DNA of 12,443 nt from Actinomycetota bacterium (GTDB lineage Bacteria > Actinomycetota > Acidimicrobiia > Spongiisociales > UBA5794): the NCBI GenBank assembly GCA_003648875.1, contig QMQC01000022.1:1-12443 (forward strand), written 5' to 3'. Below, one piece after another: positions 1-6,402 of the stretch; the first letter of the stretch is position 1; every line of letters begins with the position of its first letter. The position numbers were made by a program, and so were the translations under genes. A model generated the notes under the pieces. It made no database searches and was not told the origin of the DNA. It saw only the letters and a program-made list of their open reading frames with translations.

Positions 1-564
1 GCGTTTCGGGGCGTCGTAGAGTCTGGTGAAGTTCTCCGTACGCAGCGCAGAGATCTCCCCGTTGGCGAATAGAACCTCCAATGCGATCTTGCCCGGTCCG
101 TATCCCCACCATGAGTCGTTCTTGTGATTCGGCGCATCGAGGTCTCTCACAGTCAGCGGCCCGTCTTCGTGGACCTGTCGACGCACATCCACAAGCAGTT
201 CCGGATGTGCATCCAGAAGTGCCTCCGCTCGGCGCCACACGGTCATCTCGCGCATCTTCCAACGCCACAGCGGATACCGGTCAATGGGGAGGACGGCGGC
301 CGCGTGAGCCCAATACTCGAAGTTCTCACCGCTCTCGTTGAGCCAATCGTCGAGCGCTGATCGGTCGTATGGGCCAAGGCGCGAGTAGAACGGCATGTAA
401 TGCGTCCTCACACAGACGTTCACCGAGTCAAGCTGAACAAGCCCGATCGTGTCCATGACGCGCCTGAAATGCCGAACGTCCAGGCGTCCAGTCGGTCGAC
501 CGGCACTGAATCCCTGCGCTCCGAGCGTTATACGGCGCGCTGCATCGATCGGGATCGTTCTCAT
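1..564 (-). CDS. YcaQ/AlkX-family winged-helix DNA glycosylase, N-terminal part (runs off the left edge)
   Basis: The frame is open from the ATG at 564 to the window edge, giving 188 residues of a family that is usually about 400 long. Recognisable pieces are the block LVQLDSVNVCVRTHYMPFY (residues 42-60), SRLGPYDR (61-68) and FEYWAHAAAVLP (82-93). All match the HTH_42 family (YcaQ/AlkX, related to AlkZ), which unhooks interstrand crosslinks and removes bulky alkylated purines. Residues Q44-L45-D46 correspond to the Gln-x-Asp catalytic motif of the YcaQ branch; AlkZ enzymes have Gln-x-Gln. The start is supported by AAGGTGAG five bases upstream. The gene diverges from plsC with 36 bases between start codons. 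The family call is firm, but the exact substrate cannot be told from the sequence. No LexA box is seen in front of it. Confidence 0.86.
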   Translation of the reverse strand, partial: MRTIPIDAARRITLGAQGFSAGRPTGRLDVRHFRRVMDTIGLVQLDSVNVCVRTHYMPFYSRLGPYDRSALDDWLNESGENFEYWAHAAAVLPIDRYPLWRWKMREMTVWRRAEALLDAHPELLVDVRRQVHEDGPLTVRDLDAPNHKNDSWWGYGPGKIALEVLFANGEISALRTENFTRLYDAPKR

Positions 565-587
565 CGGCTCACCTTCACCATTCGGTC

Positions 588-594
588 TACGCTA
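588..594. promoter_or_regulatory. Symmetric -10 element, candidate bidirectional promoter
   Basis: The heptamer TACGCTA reads as TACGCT (588-593) on the plus strand and TAGCGT (594-589) on the minus strand. Both fit the TANNNT pattern of a -10 box. Seven bases separate the plus hexamer from the plsC ATG at 601, as expected for a leaderless transcript. The minus hexamer would start RNA near 581-582, leaving a short leader with the AAGGTGAG ribosome site of the YcaQ-like gene. No convincing -35 hexamer was found on either side, so this remains a prediction. Confidence 0.4.
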
Positions 595-600
595 CCGGCC

Positions 601-1350
601 ATGCTCCACACTCTGCTCGCTGGGATCAGAACCCTTGTGCTTGTCCCGCTGTTCTTCCTGCTTACGTTGGTGTTTGCCGCTGTCATCGTCATCGTTGGGG
701 CCTTCCGTCCTGGCGCTTCGATCCACGACAAGATTCTCAAGGTCTGGTCCGGACTGTTCCTCAAGATCCCTCCGGTGCGCGTCGAGGTCTCGGGTATCGA
801 GAAGACCGATCCAACACGGAGGTACGTCGTTGTGTCGAACCATCTTTCGATGTATGACATCCCGCTTCTGCTCCACGAGCTCCCGCTCCACGGTCGGTAC
901 CTCGCCAAGAAGGAGGTCTTCAAGATTCCTCTCGTCGCCCAGGCGATGCGCACGGTTGGGATCATCGAAGTCAATCGTCAGAAGGGCGGGTCTTCCCGCC
1001 AGGCCATCAATGAAGGCGTGCGCGTTGCGGCGGAGCGCGGTCACTCGTTGCTCGTGTATCCAGAAGGCACTCGCAGCACCGAGGGTGAGCTTCTTCCGTT
1101 CCACAAGGGCGCATTTCGCATCGCCATCGATACAAACCTCCCGATTCTCCCTGTGGTCATCGAAGGAACGGAGCGAGTCTCCAAACCCGGATCGAAGATC
1201 TTCTACCCCGGGTATGCATCCATGCGGATTCTCGACCCGATCGAGACCACAGGCATGACCAACAAGGAGGATCTCGTCCCCCTGATCACACGGGTGGAGG
1301 CTGAGATGAACGAGGTGTTCAACGCGATGAGACAGACGACCGACGGCTGA
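601..1350 (+). CDS. plsC: PlsC-family 1-acyl-glycerol-3-phosphate acyltransferase
   Basis: A 249-residue membrane acyltransferase, probably making phosphatidic acid from lysophosphatidic acid and an acyl donor. Residues 7-34 form one hydrophobic segment near the N-terminus. The catalytic HX4D motif is HLSMYD (H81, D86). The substrate-binding R lies in GIIEVNRQ (about residue 126), YPEGTRS (153-159) is motif III, and LPVVIEGT (182-189) matches motif IV. Length and motif order are normal for the family. An in-frame ATG at 400 would add 67 residues that lie antisense to the YcaQ-like gene and look nothing like the family, so 601 was chosen. There is no Shine-Dalgarno sequence before 601, but TACGCT lies seven bases upstream, suggesting a leaderless message. 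The exact acyl substrate is not determined by sequence, and other lyso-phospholipid acyltransferases share these motifs. Confidence 0.9.
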   Translation: MLHTLLAGIRTLVLVPLFFLLTLVFAAVIVIVGAFRPGASIHDKILKVWSGLFLKIPPVRVEVSGIEKTDPTRRYVVVSNHLSMYDIPLLLHELPLHGRYLAKKEVFKIPLVAQAMRTVGIIEVNRQKGGSSRQAINEGVRVAAERGHSLLVYPEGTRSTEGELLPFHKGAFRIAIDTNLPILPVVIEGTERVSKPGSKIFYPGYASMRILDPIETTGMTNKEDLVPLITRVEAEMNEVFNAMRQTTDG

Positions 1351-1408
1351 CCTCTGCGCTTGGTCTGACCCCGGATGTCCGGTATCTGACATCGCATCTG
1401 TTGGTGAG

Positions 1409-2896
1409 CTAGTCATAGACCCCCATCAAGTACGTCCTCCCCTCTCTCACTTCGCACAGGTAGGCGCCGGCTGATGTCACTATCTGATAACGGTCCGATA
1501 CGCCCTCCCCATCCCACCAGCGTCCCACTCGTCGCCATGGACCTGCCCACGACAGCACAGGAACCCACCGGCTCCGAAGCCGCACCTGCTCGGGTATCCC
1601 ACCCACCCATGTGATCTCGAACGGCACAAGCTCAGGAGGCACGAGCGCGGGCGCAGGACTCGGGATCTGCCCCGGCCACGGTGCGTGGGTGTCACGCTCA
1701 GGCGATCGCTCTTCCTCCCCCCACCGAGTCCACGACATCCGCTCTTTCGGATCGCGCCCTCCCTGAGGGTTTGCCACAAGCAGGTTGTCCTGTCCCGCAA
1801 TGGCCTGCACCTCCATGAACACCCGCTGGGTCTCCTCAAACCCTTTGGCGTCCTCCTCGAGTGCCATCTGACGGCCAGACCCGGAGAGGTCTACAGGTTC
1901 CAGCCGCAACGTCTCGAGCCCGCCCCTTATCCCGGCTGATACTCCATCGATCCACGACCGCAACTGCCATCTCACTCGCTCAGCAAGGGTGTGTTCAGAG
2001 AAGGGATCAGCGCTACGCCATGTTCTCGACTGTTCGGTGCCGTCAGCTGCCGTAGCTGTGATGATCACCCTGTGGGGGGCAACCCCATACGATGTGAGAT
2101 TTCCCACAAGACGTTGAGCGAGGTTTCGAGCAACGAACGCTGCTTGTTCGAAATCCTCGATTGGTGGATCGAAGTGTGACGCAATCGCCAAATCTCCCGG
2201 GATCTCCCTCGGAGTGGTGACACGATCGATACCTCTTGCTCTGCGATGTGCTTCCAGACCGGCACGACCGAATCTTGATATGACAGCATCGCGCGGCAAC
2301 TCGGCTACGGCACCAAGCGTGGTGATTCCGAGCCAGCGGAACGCCTCAGCAAGATCGTCACTCCCCAAGCTTGCCACGTCGAGGTCTGCGATGAACGCCG
2401 CATCGTCCGCGACGATGTGCAACGGTTGAAAGCGGGTTGTCTGTCTGACAGCCTGGTAGGCAGCAAATGGGCCTGCAGCGAGACCGATGCGGCGATCCCC
2501 GCCGAAGGGATCAAGCTCTTTGACAATGCGCTCGCAGAGCACTTCTTCCCCCCCGTAGTACTCGACCGCGCCAGAGATGGGGATGTACACCGTGCCAGGC
2601 TCTTGGACCTCGACACGCGGGATGAGGGTCTCGATCGTCCGTACGACCGGCTCGAACCTCACCATCTCAGCTGCCAGGTCCTGTGTGATGGTGGTGATCG
2701 TCGGACAAACTGCCTCTGCCGATCTTGACAACATGCCAACGGACACGCCTCGACCAACCGCAGCCTCGTTGCACGCGACGACGCGGCCTTCCTGTCCTAC
2801 CGCTTGGATTGGTTCATCCTGCCCGGATTCGTCCCATATCAGGCCCGGTTGTCCGAGCGCCCAGGTGGGGTACCACACGCAGATCGTTCGTTCCAT
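1409..2896 (-). CDS. imuB: ImuB-type Y-family DNA polymerase-like protein (mutasome subunit)
   Basis: A 495-residue protein with the Y-family polymerase layout: palm start CVWYPTW (6-12), finger/thumb region, and little-finger-like part to about 340. The metal-binding acidic residues of active Y-family enzymes are absent: the N-terminal Asp position is in YPTW, and the SxDE region reads VYIPISGAVEYYGG (103-116). That is the ImuB pattern, in which the protein is a hub linking DnaE2, ImuA and the sliding clamp during error-prone repair. RQMALEE (342-348) lies where mycobacterial ImuB carries its QLPLWG-type clamp-binding motif, but it lacks the aromatic residue. The C-terminal LLVANPQGGRDPKER block and final MGVYD fit actinobacterial ImuB. 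ATG 2896 follows AGAGG and overlaps the end of imuA by 83 bases. Expression should follow the LexA-controlled imuA promoter. dnaE2 is not in the window. Confidence 0.85.
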   Translation of the reverse strand: MERTICVWYPTWALGQPGLIWDESGQDEPIQAVGQEGRVVACNEAAVGRGVSVGMLSRSAEAVCPTITTITQDLAAEMVRFEPVVRTIETLIPRVEVQEPGTVYIPISGAVEYYGGEEVLCERIVKELDPFGGDRRIGLAAGPFAAYQAVRQTTRFQPLHIVADDAAFIADLDVASLGSDDLAEAFRWLGITTLGAVAELPRDAVISRFGRAGLEAHRRARGIDRVTTPREIPGDLAIASHFDPPIEDFEQAAFVARNLAQRLVGNLTSYGVAPHRVIITATAADGTEQSRTWRSADPFSEHTLAERVRWQLRSWIDGVSAGIRGGLETLRLEPVDLSGSGRQMALEEDAKGFEETQRVFMEVQAIAGQDNLLVANPQGGRDPKERMSWTRWGEEERSPERDTHAPWPGQIPSPAPALVPPELVPFEITWVGGIPEQVRLRSRWVPVLSWAGPWRRVGRWWDGEGVSDRYQIVTSAGAYLCEVREGRTYLMGVYD

Positions 2897-3488
2897 CGTC
2901 CTCTACTTCGATTGTTCGAACCATGCCCCTGGTTGCCCTCCCTGATGCAACAAGACAGGTGCGACGGTTTGTCAGGCTTCCGTGACCGGCCTCTGTGCCT
3001 TCCCACAGCACTTCGCGCGCTTCGAGGTTCAGATACGCCACACCACTGGGGAGCTTCCCCGAGACCGGTCGGAGCACAAGGGGAGTTCGTTTGGTCCGTG
3101 CCAGAGCCGCAAGCCTGTACAGCACCTGATCCCTGAGTCCCGTTGGCACCTCGGCGTATACACCACGAACACCGTCAAGCAGTGTCGCAACGATCCTCCC
3201 CCATGACACGATGTCGTTGCTACGAACGACTACGAACCGCTCCGGTTCGATTCCCATCTCCCACGCAGCCATCGGGCTCGCCCACCCACGCACATCGATA
3301 TACACGAGTGGACCTCTGAGTGCGTAGGGAGCAAGCAGCGACAAACCGATACGGGTGAGACCGGACCCCGGAATTCCGGACAAGCCTGCGATCTGGCCAG
3401 GAGCAAGCGTCAACAGCTCGTTGGCATGTCCGAAGTCATTCCAACGAGGAGTCGACGATACTCCCGAATGTTGAAGGGTGGCGATCAC
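2814..3488 (-). CDS. imuA: ImuA-type RecA-like mutasome accessory protein
   Basis: A 224-residue RecA-like protein directly upstream of imuB, the arrangement of actinobacterial imuA'-imuB. It is shorter than RecA. Its P-loop region GIPGSGLT (38-45) keeps the glycines but has Leu where the Walker A lysine should be, and LVYID (61-65) is Walker B-like. ATP hydrolysis is therefore doubtful. This fits the known ImuA' proteins, which act by binding ImuB and shaping the DnaE2 mutasome at lesions. The start is GTG 3488, with AGAGGA eight bases upstream. Its last 27 codons overlap imuB in another frame. A perfect LexA box sits in the promoter (3549-3564), so induction by DNA damage is expected. Sequence similarity within this family is low, so the name rests on gene order, size, fold pattern and regulation together. 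Confidence 0.78.
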   Translation of the reverse strand: MIATLQHSGVSSTPRWNDFGHANELLTLAPGQIAGLSGIPGSGLTRIGLSLLAPYALRGPLVYIDVRGWASPMAAWEMGIEPERFVVVRSNDIVSWGRIVATLLDGVRGVYAEVPTGLRDQVLYRLAALARTKRTPLVLRPVSGKLPSGVAYLNLEAREVLWEGTEAGHGSLTNRRTCLVASGRATRGMVRTIEVEDDGTNDLRVVPHLGARTTGPDMGRIRAG

Positions 3489-3520
3489 CGCTGGTGTCCT
3501 CTCATGTCCTCACACCAGCG
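3489..3520 (-). promoter_or_regulatory. Hairpin in the imuA leader with the ribosome site in its loop
   Basis: In the imuA message a perfect 9-base-pair stem can form between CGCTGGTGT (3520-3512) and ACACCAGCG (3497-3489). The 14-base loop GAGGACATGAGAGG contains the AGAGGA ribosome site, and the 3' arm abuts the GTG start codon. The structure may present or restrict the ribosome site. Function is inferred only. Confidence 0.45.
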
Positions 3521-3541
3521 CGCGTCCACCGCTGGAAGGTC

Positions 3542-3570
3542 ATGATAGTCGAACGTATGTTCGACTGCAA
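3542..3570 (-). promoter_or_regulatory. imuAB promoter with -35-like TTGCAG, 17-base spacer and -10 TATCAT
   Basis: On the minus strand TTGCAG (3570-3565) is followed by exactly 17 bases and then TATCAT (3547-3542). The -10 matches TATAAT in five of six bases; the -35 matches TTGACA only in its first three. Transcription should begin near 3535, giving a leader of about 47 bases before imuA. The LexA box occupies nearly the whole spacer, so repressor binding would exclude RNA polymerase. Confidence 0.65.
3549..3564. promoter_or_regulatory. LexA operator (SOS box), TCGAAC-N4-GTTCGA
   Basis: TCGAACGTATGTTCGA matches the SOS box known for mycobacteria and related actinobacteria at every conserved position. 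The palindrome extends one AG/CT step further on each side (3547-3566), giving 8-base arms around a GTAT centre. It lies between the -35-like and -10 elements of the imuA promoter and about 11 bases from the candidate dodecin -35. Confidence 0.9.
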
Positions 3571-3577
3571 GGAAGGA

Positions 3578-3606
3578 TTGATACCGTATTTCGTATCTGG
3601 TATCTG
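3578..3606 (+). promoter_or_regulatory. Candidate dodecin promoter overlapping the heptamer repeats
   Basis: TTGATA (3578-3583) matches the -35 consensus in five of six bases. After 17 bases comes TATCTG (3601-3606), a weak -10. The -10 is itself one unit of a TATCTGG repeat, so identical hexamers also occur at 3594 and 3608. A start near 3613 would leave roughly 55 bases before the GTG of the dodecin gene. Confidence 0.3.
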
Positions 3607-3621
3607 GTATCTGGTGTCTGT
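3580..3621. repeat. Heptamer tandem repeat, TATCTGG-type
   Basis: Six consecutive 7-base units can be laid out. Three are perfect TATCTGG copies at 3594, 3601 and 3608. They are flanked by degenerate units GATACCG and TATTTCG on the left and TGTCTGT on the right. The array fills the spacer between imuA and dodecin. A related 7-base array occurs at 8577-8618. Confidence 0.8.
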
Positions 3622-3669
3622 CAGGTACCCTGACTCATGGAGCTCTCCGCTAGCAAAGGAGCATCACAC

Positions 3670-3873
3670 GTGACAGTAGCGAAGGTGATCGAGATCACGT
3701 CTACTTCCCCAGGGTCATTCGAGGACGCCATCCGCAAAGGCATCTCGAAGGCCCAGCAAAGCATTGATGGTATTCGGGGAGCCTGGATCTCAGAGCACAA
3801 GGTCGAGCTCGCAGATGACGGAACCGTAAAGCACTTCCGCGTCGACATGAAGCTGACGTTCGTTCTCGAGTAA
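3670..3873 (+). CDS. Dodecin-family flavin-binding protein
   Basis: A 67-residue protein of the dodecin family, which forms hollow dodecamers that store or buffer flavins (FMN, FAD, riboflavin or lumichrome, depending on the organism). Family features are the opening VAKVIEITSTSPGSFEDAIRK (residues 3-23), a single Trp at position 39 where dodecins stack the flavin, and the closing strand FRVDMKLTFVLE. The start is placed at GTG 3670 because AAAGGAG lies eight bases upstream and the length then matches the usual 65-71 residues. An ATG at 3637 would add 11 residues without any ribosome site. The gene diverges from imuA and ends at a strong hairpin terminator, so it is probably a single-gene transcript. 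The ribF gene elsewhere in the window makes the cofactors this protein would bind, but the two are not linked in an operon. Confidence 0.9.
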   Translation: MTVAKVIEITSTSPGSFEDAIRKGISKAQQSIDGIRGAWISEHKVELADDGTVKHFRVDMKLTFVLE

Positions 3874-3895
3874 CGACCTGACAGAGCAGTATCAC

Positions 3896-3927
3896 AAAGA
3901 GGCCCCGGATCGCTCCGGGGCCTCTTT
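3896..3927 (+). terminator. Strong hairpin terminator after dodecin, possibly bidirectional
   Basis: AAAGAGGCCCCGGA (3896-3909) pairs perfectly with TCCGGGGCCTCTTT (3914-3927) around the loop TCGC, a 14-base-pair stem. It lies 23 bases after the dodecin stop. The T-run is short (TTT at the end of the stem) and the arms begin AAA and end TTT, so it could also stop pnp transcripts from the other side. Confidence 0.85.
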
Positions 3928-3995
3928 GATGGCGCTTCTTGCGCTGCGTTTCTCCGCAATCAGCGGTGATCTCAGCCGGAAGCGTGAAGGTGTGT

Positions 3996-4020
3996 CCTCT
4001 AGATGTACTTCATCTAGAGG
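3996..4020 (-). promoter_or_regulatory. Perfect stem-loop across the pnp stop codon
   Basis: In the pnp message CCTCTAGATG (4020-4011) pairs perfectly with CATCTAGAGG (4005-3996) around AAGTA, a 10-base-pair stem. The pnp TAG stop (4016-4014) is inside the 5' arm. No T-run follows, so it is not a standard terminator. It may protect the 3' end or slow exonucleases, but this is inference. Confidence 0.5.
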
Positions 4021-6374
4021 CTGGACTCGAACTCATCCTCGAAGGACACGACCTTGCGTCCCGGCTTGTCAGCAGGCTTGTCTCCACGATTCCGATCACG
4101 GTCACGGCTCTGGTCGCGGCTGCGGCCACCGTCTCTGTGATCGCCACGTCCGTCGCGATCTCTACGGCCTCCGCGATCTTCGCGCTGCTTCGACTCAGGT
4201 GCGTCAGAGTCCCCACCGTCGCCACCTGATGGTGCGTCAGCCATGTCGAGGCTCACCTTGCCACGATCGTCGATCTCGCGAACGACGACCTTGACGGCAT
4301 CGCCGAGATTGAGAACGTCTTCGACCCTGTCGATACGCCTGTTGCCGCCGATCTTGGAGATGTGCAGCAGACCGTCCCGCCCGGGCAGGATGTTGACGAA
4401 AGCACCAAACTTGGTGATGTTCACAACCTCACCGTCATAGATCTCGCCGACCTTTGCCTCTGGCGGGAAGCCGATCGCAAGGATGCGCTCCTTGGCGAGG
4501 TTCATCGAGACTGTGTCAGGGGCGCCAACGCGCACCGTTCCGTCGTCATCGATCTCGATCACAGCCCCTGTCTCTTCTTCGAGCTCACGGATGGTCTTGC
4601 CCTTCGGGCCGATGACCTCACCGATCTTGTCCTTCGGGACCATGACAGCTTCGATCTTCGGAGCCTTTTCGGCAAGCTCACTACGCGGTTCTGCAATGAC
4701 TTCAGACATCGCGTTGAGGATGAACAACCGGGCATCGAGCGCCTGGTTCATCGCATCGATGAGAACGTCTGCAGGCAGACCCTCGATCTTGGTGTCAAGC
4801 TGTAGCGCCGTGATCATGTCAGCAGTACCCGCAACCTTGAAGTCCATGTCGCCGAGGTGATCCTCGACTCCGAGGATGTCGGTGAGAGTCACGAATTTGT
4901 CATCCTGATAGATGAGGCCCATCGCAATACCCGCAACCGCGGCAGCAACCGGAACGCCAGCGTCCATGAGGGACAAAGACGAGCCACAAACCGAAGCCAT
5001 CGAGGACGAACCGTTCGACATCAACACCTCAGAAACGAGGCGATAGGCGTAAGGGAAATCCTCAGCTGGCGGAATCACGGGATGCAGCGCCTTCTCCGCG
5101 AGGGCACCGTGCCCGATCTCACGACGCTTCGGACCACGCATGAAGCCGGCTTCGCCTGTGGCATATGGCGGCATGTTGTAGTGGTGCATGAATCGCTTCG
5201 AGTCCTCAGGAGAGATCGTGTCGAGCATCTGCTCCATCTTCAACATCCCGAGAGTCGTGATGTTGAGCACCTGGGTCTCGCCGCGCTGGAACATGCCAGA
5301 ACCGTGGACGCCGGGAACCAACCCAACTTCGATCGTCAACGGACGGATCTCAGTGAGGCTGCGACCGTCGATACGGACGCCTTCTGCAACGACCCTGGAA
5401 CGCATGACGTTGCTCTGGACCTTCGAGAATGCTGCCTTTGCCTGCTTGAGACCGCCCGCGTCATCCTCGTCGAGACCAAGAGACGCGATCGTGTCTTCCT
5501 TGATACTTGACTCAGCGCTCTGACGCTCGTGCTTCTTGACGATGGTGCCAAGAGCCTCGAGCTTCGGCTTTGCGAACGACTCGACCTTCTCGTAGATCTC
5601 GTCCGAATATTCCTCGAAATAGATCCACTCGACGGGCTCAGGCTCTCCATGCTTCTCAAGCAGCTCGAGCTGGAGATCAACGAGCGTCGCTATGTACTCC
5701 TTCGCAAGCTCGAGACCCGCCGCAACAGTCGCCTCGTCGGAGGCCTGCTGGCCCTCTTGCACCATGCGGTATCCGTTCTCGGAAGCACCGGCCTCGACCA
5801 TTGCGATGTCGATGTTGCCTTCGGCGTTGCGTTTGCCGGCGACAACGATCTCGAACACAGCCTCTTCGCCCTGCTCATACGTCGGGAATGGGATCCATTC
5901 ACCATCGGTGAGCGCAAGCCTGATCGCACCGATCGGACCTTCGAACGGAATCGGGCTGATCGTAAGGGCAGCCGATGCACCGTTGAGTGTCACGATGTCA
6001 TGCGGATTCTCGAGGTCTGCAGCGAGGACGGTCCCTACAACGTGTGTGTCGTGGCGATATCCTTTCGAAAAGTTCGGACGCAGCGGACGATCGATGAGAC
6101 GATCGGCAAGGATCGCCTTCTCAGAAGCACGTCCTTCACGGCGGAAGAACGACCCCGGGATGCGGCCAACGGCGTAGGTGCGCTCCTCAACGTCGATGGT
6201 GAGCGGGAAGAAGTCCACGCCCTCCCTGAGGCTTCGCTTTGCGGTTGCGGTCACGAGGACCTCTGTGTCTCCAATGCGAGCAACGACTGCCCCATCGGAG
6301 AGTTGTGCGAGCTTTCCAGCGCTCAGTGAGATCTCTACCTCACCTACGCGCCCGCGTACGGTGGTTTCTGCCAC
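4014..6374 (-). CDS. pnp: Polyribonucleotide nucleotidyltransferase (PNPase)
   Basis: A 786-residue phosphorolytic 3'-5' exoribonuclease and RNA tailing enzyme. The order is first RNase PH domain (about 10-225), helical linker (240-325), second RNase PH domain (330-545), KH domain with GPKG at 589-592, and S1 domain (about 643-711, GEIYDGEVV through KVSLDM). The catalytic block GVEDHLGDMDFK puts D505, D511 and K513 at the positions of E. coli D486, D492 and K494, so the enzyme should be active. About 75 residues beyond the S1 domain are rich in Arg, Asp and Gly (RGGRRDRDGRGDHRDGG from 734) and end in VSFEDEFESSL. This makes the protein longer than the E. coli enzyme of about 711 residues. The GTG start at 6374 follows AAGGAG by six bases. 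It lies downstream of rpsO, the classic order, with a long leader stem-loop between. Confidence 0.97.
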   Translation of the reverse strand: MAETTVRGRVGEVEISLSAGKLAQLSDGAVVARIGDTEVLVTATAKRSLREGVDFFPLTIDVEERTYAVGRIPGSFFRREGRASEKAILADRLIDRPLRPNFSKGYRHDTHVVGTVLAADLENPHDIVTLNGASAALTISPIPFEGPIGAIRLALTDGEWIPFPTYEQGEEAVFEIVVAGKRNAEGNIDIAMVEAGASENGYRMVQEGQQASDEATVAAGLELAKEYIATLVDLQLELLEKHGEPEPVEWIYFEEYSDEIYEKVESFAKPKLEALGTIVKKHERQSAESSIKEDTIASLGLDEDDAGGLKQAKAAFSKVQSNVMRSRVVAEGVRIDGRSLTEIRPLTIEVGLVPGVHGSGMFQRGETQVLNITTLGMLKMEQMLDTISPEDSKRFMHHYNMPPYATGEAGFMRGPKRREIGHGALAEKALHPVIPPAEDFPYAYRLVSEVLMSNGSSSMASVCGSSLSLMDAGVPVAAAVAGIAMGLIYQDDKFVTLTDILGVEDHLGDMDFKVAGTADMITALQLDTKIEGLPADVLIDAMNQALDARLFILNAMSEVIAEPRSELAEKAPKIEAVMVPKDKIGEVIGPKGKTIRELEEETGAVIEIDDDGTVRVGAPDTVSMNLAKERILAIGFPPEAKVGEIYDGEVVNITKFGAFVNILPGRDGLLHISKIGGNRRIDRVEDVLNLGDAVKVVVREIDDRGKVSLDMADAPSGGDGGDSDAPESKQREDRGGRRDRDGRGDHRDGGRSRDQSRDRDRNRGDKPADKPGRKVVSFEDEFESSL

Positions 6375-6402
6375 TCGTTTCTCCTTCTGTATGGGAGGAG
6401 GT

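Noticed and set aside
400..600. 67-residue N-terminal extension of plsC from ATG 400
   Set aside because: The stretch is antisense to the YcaQ-like gene and unlike any acyltransferase N-terminus; 601 gives the normal length and a -10 at leaderless distance.
1371..1382. CCGGATGTCCGG as terminator between plsC and imuB
   Set aside because: Five-base arms with a two-base loop cannot fold well and no T-run follows.
592..1416. 274-codon open frame on the minus strand across plsC
   Set aside because: It lies antisense to a gene with all PlsC motifs, its product shows no family features, and long shadow frames are usual in GC-rich DNA.
2134..2150. Possible second LexA box, CGAAC ... GTTCG
   Set aside because: The centre is seven bases instead of four and it lies inside imuB coding sequence.
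2914..2921. GTTCGAAC palindrome as an operator
   Set aside because: Only eight bases, inside imuA coding sequence; it does not match the N4-spaced SOS box.
3637..3669. ATG 3637 as dodecin start
   Set aside because: There is no ribosome site before it, whereas GTG 3670 has AAAGGAG eight bases upstream and gives the family length.
5529..6329. 266-codon open frame on the plus strand inside pnp
   Set aside because: pnp is certain on the other strand. The frame has no ribosome site or recognisable domain, and shadows of this size recur along pnp.
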